DNA of 36,262 bases from a virus. A program made the position numbers and the translations under genes. The DNA is taken from positions 1 through 36,262 of the IMG/VR virus record IMGVR_UViG_3300046001_001167; one strand, 5' to 3'. Within the stretch, counting starts at the first letter, position 1. Each line of letters begins with the position of its first letter. This document shows, one piece after another, positions 36,205-36,262 of the stretch. The notes beneath the pieces were generated by a model. That model was not told where the DNA came from. It searched no databases and saw nothing but the letters and a program-made list of their open reading frames with translations.

Positions 36205-36262
36205 GCGCTCGGTACGCCTCAATGGCGTCCTTGAGGTCGCACTGAAGCTGCTGAATCCGGTC
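36118..36262. repeat. Terminal direct repeat, right copy
   Basis: Exact copy of the first 145 bases of the window. Removing one copy gives a circular map of 36,117 bp in which the endolysin gene runs directly into the convergent minus-strand early operon. Confidence 0.95.
36170..36262 (-). CDS. Small coiled-coil protein, C-terminal fragment in the right terminal copy
   Basis: The minus-strand frame that is complete at 53-226 reappears here as its last 30 codons and stop codon, because the window repeats its first 145 bases. It is cut by the window end only. Confidence 0.85.
   Translation of the reverse strand, partial: DRIQQLQCDLKDAIEAYRALMRKVESQRGQ

Overview
This window is a complete or near-complete genome of a tailed bacteriophage. 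It ends in an exact 145-bp direct repeat (1-145 = 36118-36262), so the unit length is 36,117 bp and the map closes on itself. The late genes follow the Salmonella phage P22 order: small and large terminase, P22-type portal, scaffold, P22-type coat, gp4-like and gp10-like head-closure proteins, three ejection proteins, holin and an M15 peptidase endolysin. This predicts a short-tailed podovirus of a Gram-negative host. The gene content and moderately GC-rich coding sequence would fit a freshwater Burkholderiales host, but that is inference only. I see no integrase, excisionase, CI-type repressor or partition gene, so a virulent life style is likelier than a temperate one.

Layout. (1) 53-3810, minus strand: ten overlapping genes with no intergenic bases, from a VRR-NUC nuclease and an SNF2-type helicase through eight small proteins, three of them cysteine-rich. 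(2) 3811-3878: a divergent promoter region. (3) 3879-9972, plus strand: the replication block, with a Cas4-like DUF2800 nuclease, an unrecognised 221-aa protein, a family A DNA polymerase with a 3'-5' exonuclease domain, and a primase/SF3-helicase fusion. (4) 9994-12187, minus strand: a second early cassette of very small genes, many coupled by ATGA overlaps, led by a GP88-like cysteine-cluster protein. (5) 12188-12973: a 786-bp gene-free region with clustered DnaA-box-like sites, 9-bp-phased paired repeats, palindromes, seventeen CCTG units and a possible G-quadruplex. It is the best candidate for the replication origin and control region. (6) 12974-36204, plus strand: packaging, morphogenesis, fibres, ejection proteins and lysis.

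How it fits together. The divergent early promoters drive nuclease/helicase functions leftward and the replisome rightward. The polymerase and primase-helicase probably act at the 12.2-13.0 kb region, possibly with host DnaA. The late operon packages DNA through the terminase and P22-type portal. A fibre module (18366-21400) sits unusually between portal and scaffold, and two more fibre-like proteins flank the gp10-like gene. Hairpin terminators after the coat gene and the two following genes probably set step-downs in late transcription. The most interesting unexplained items are the origin-like repeat region, the GP88-like putative Fe-S protein, the chain of tiny coupled genes including an RMF-like 40-aa protein and a 19-aa hydrophobic peptide, and the run of four membrane proteins at the lysis end.
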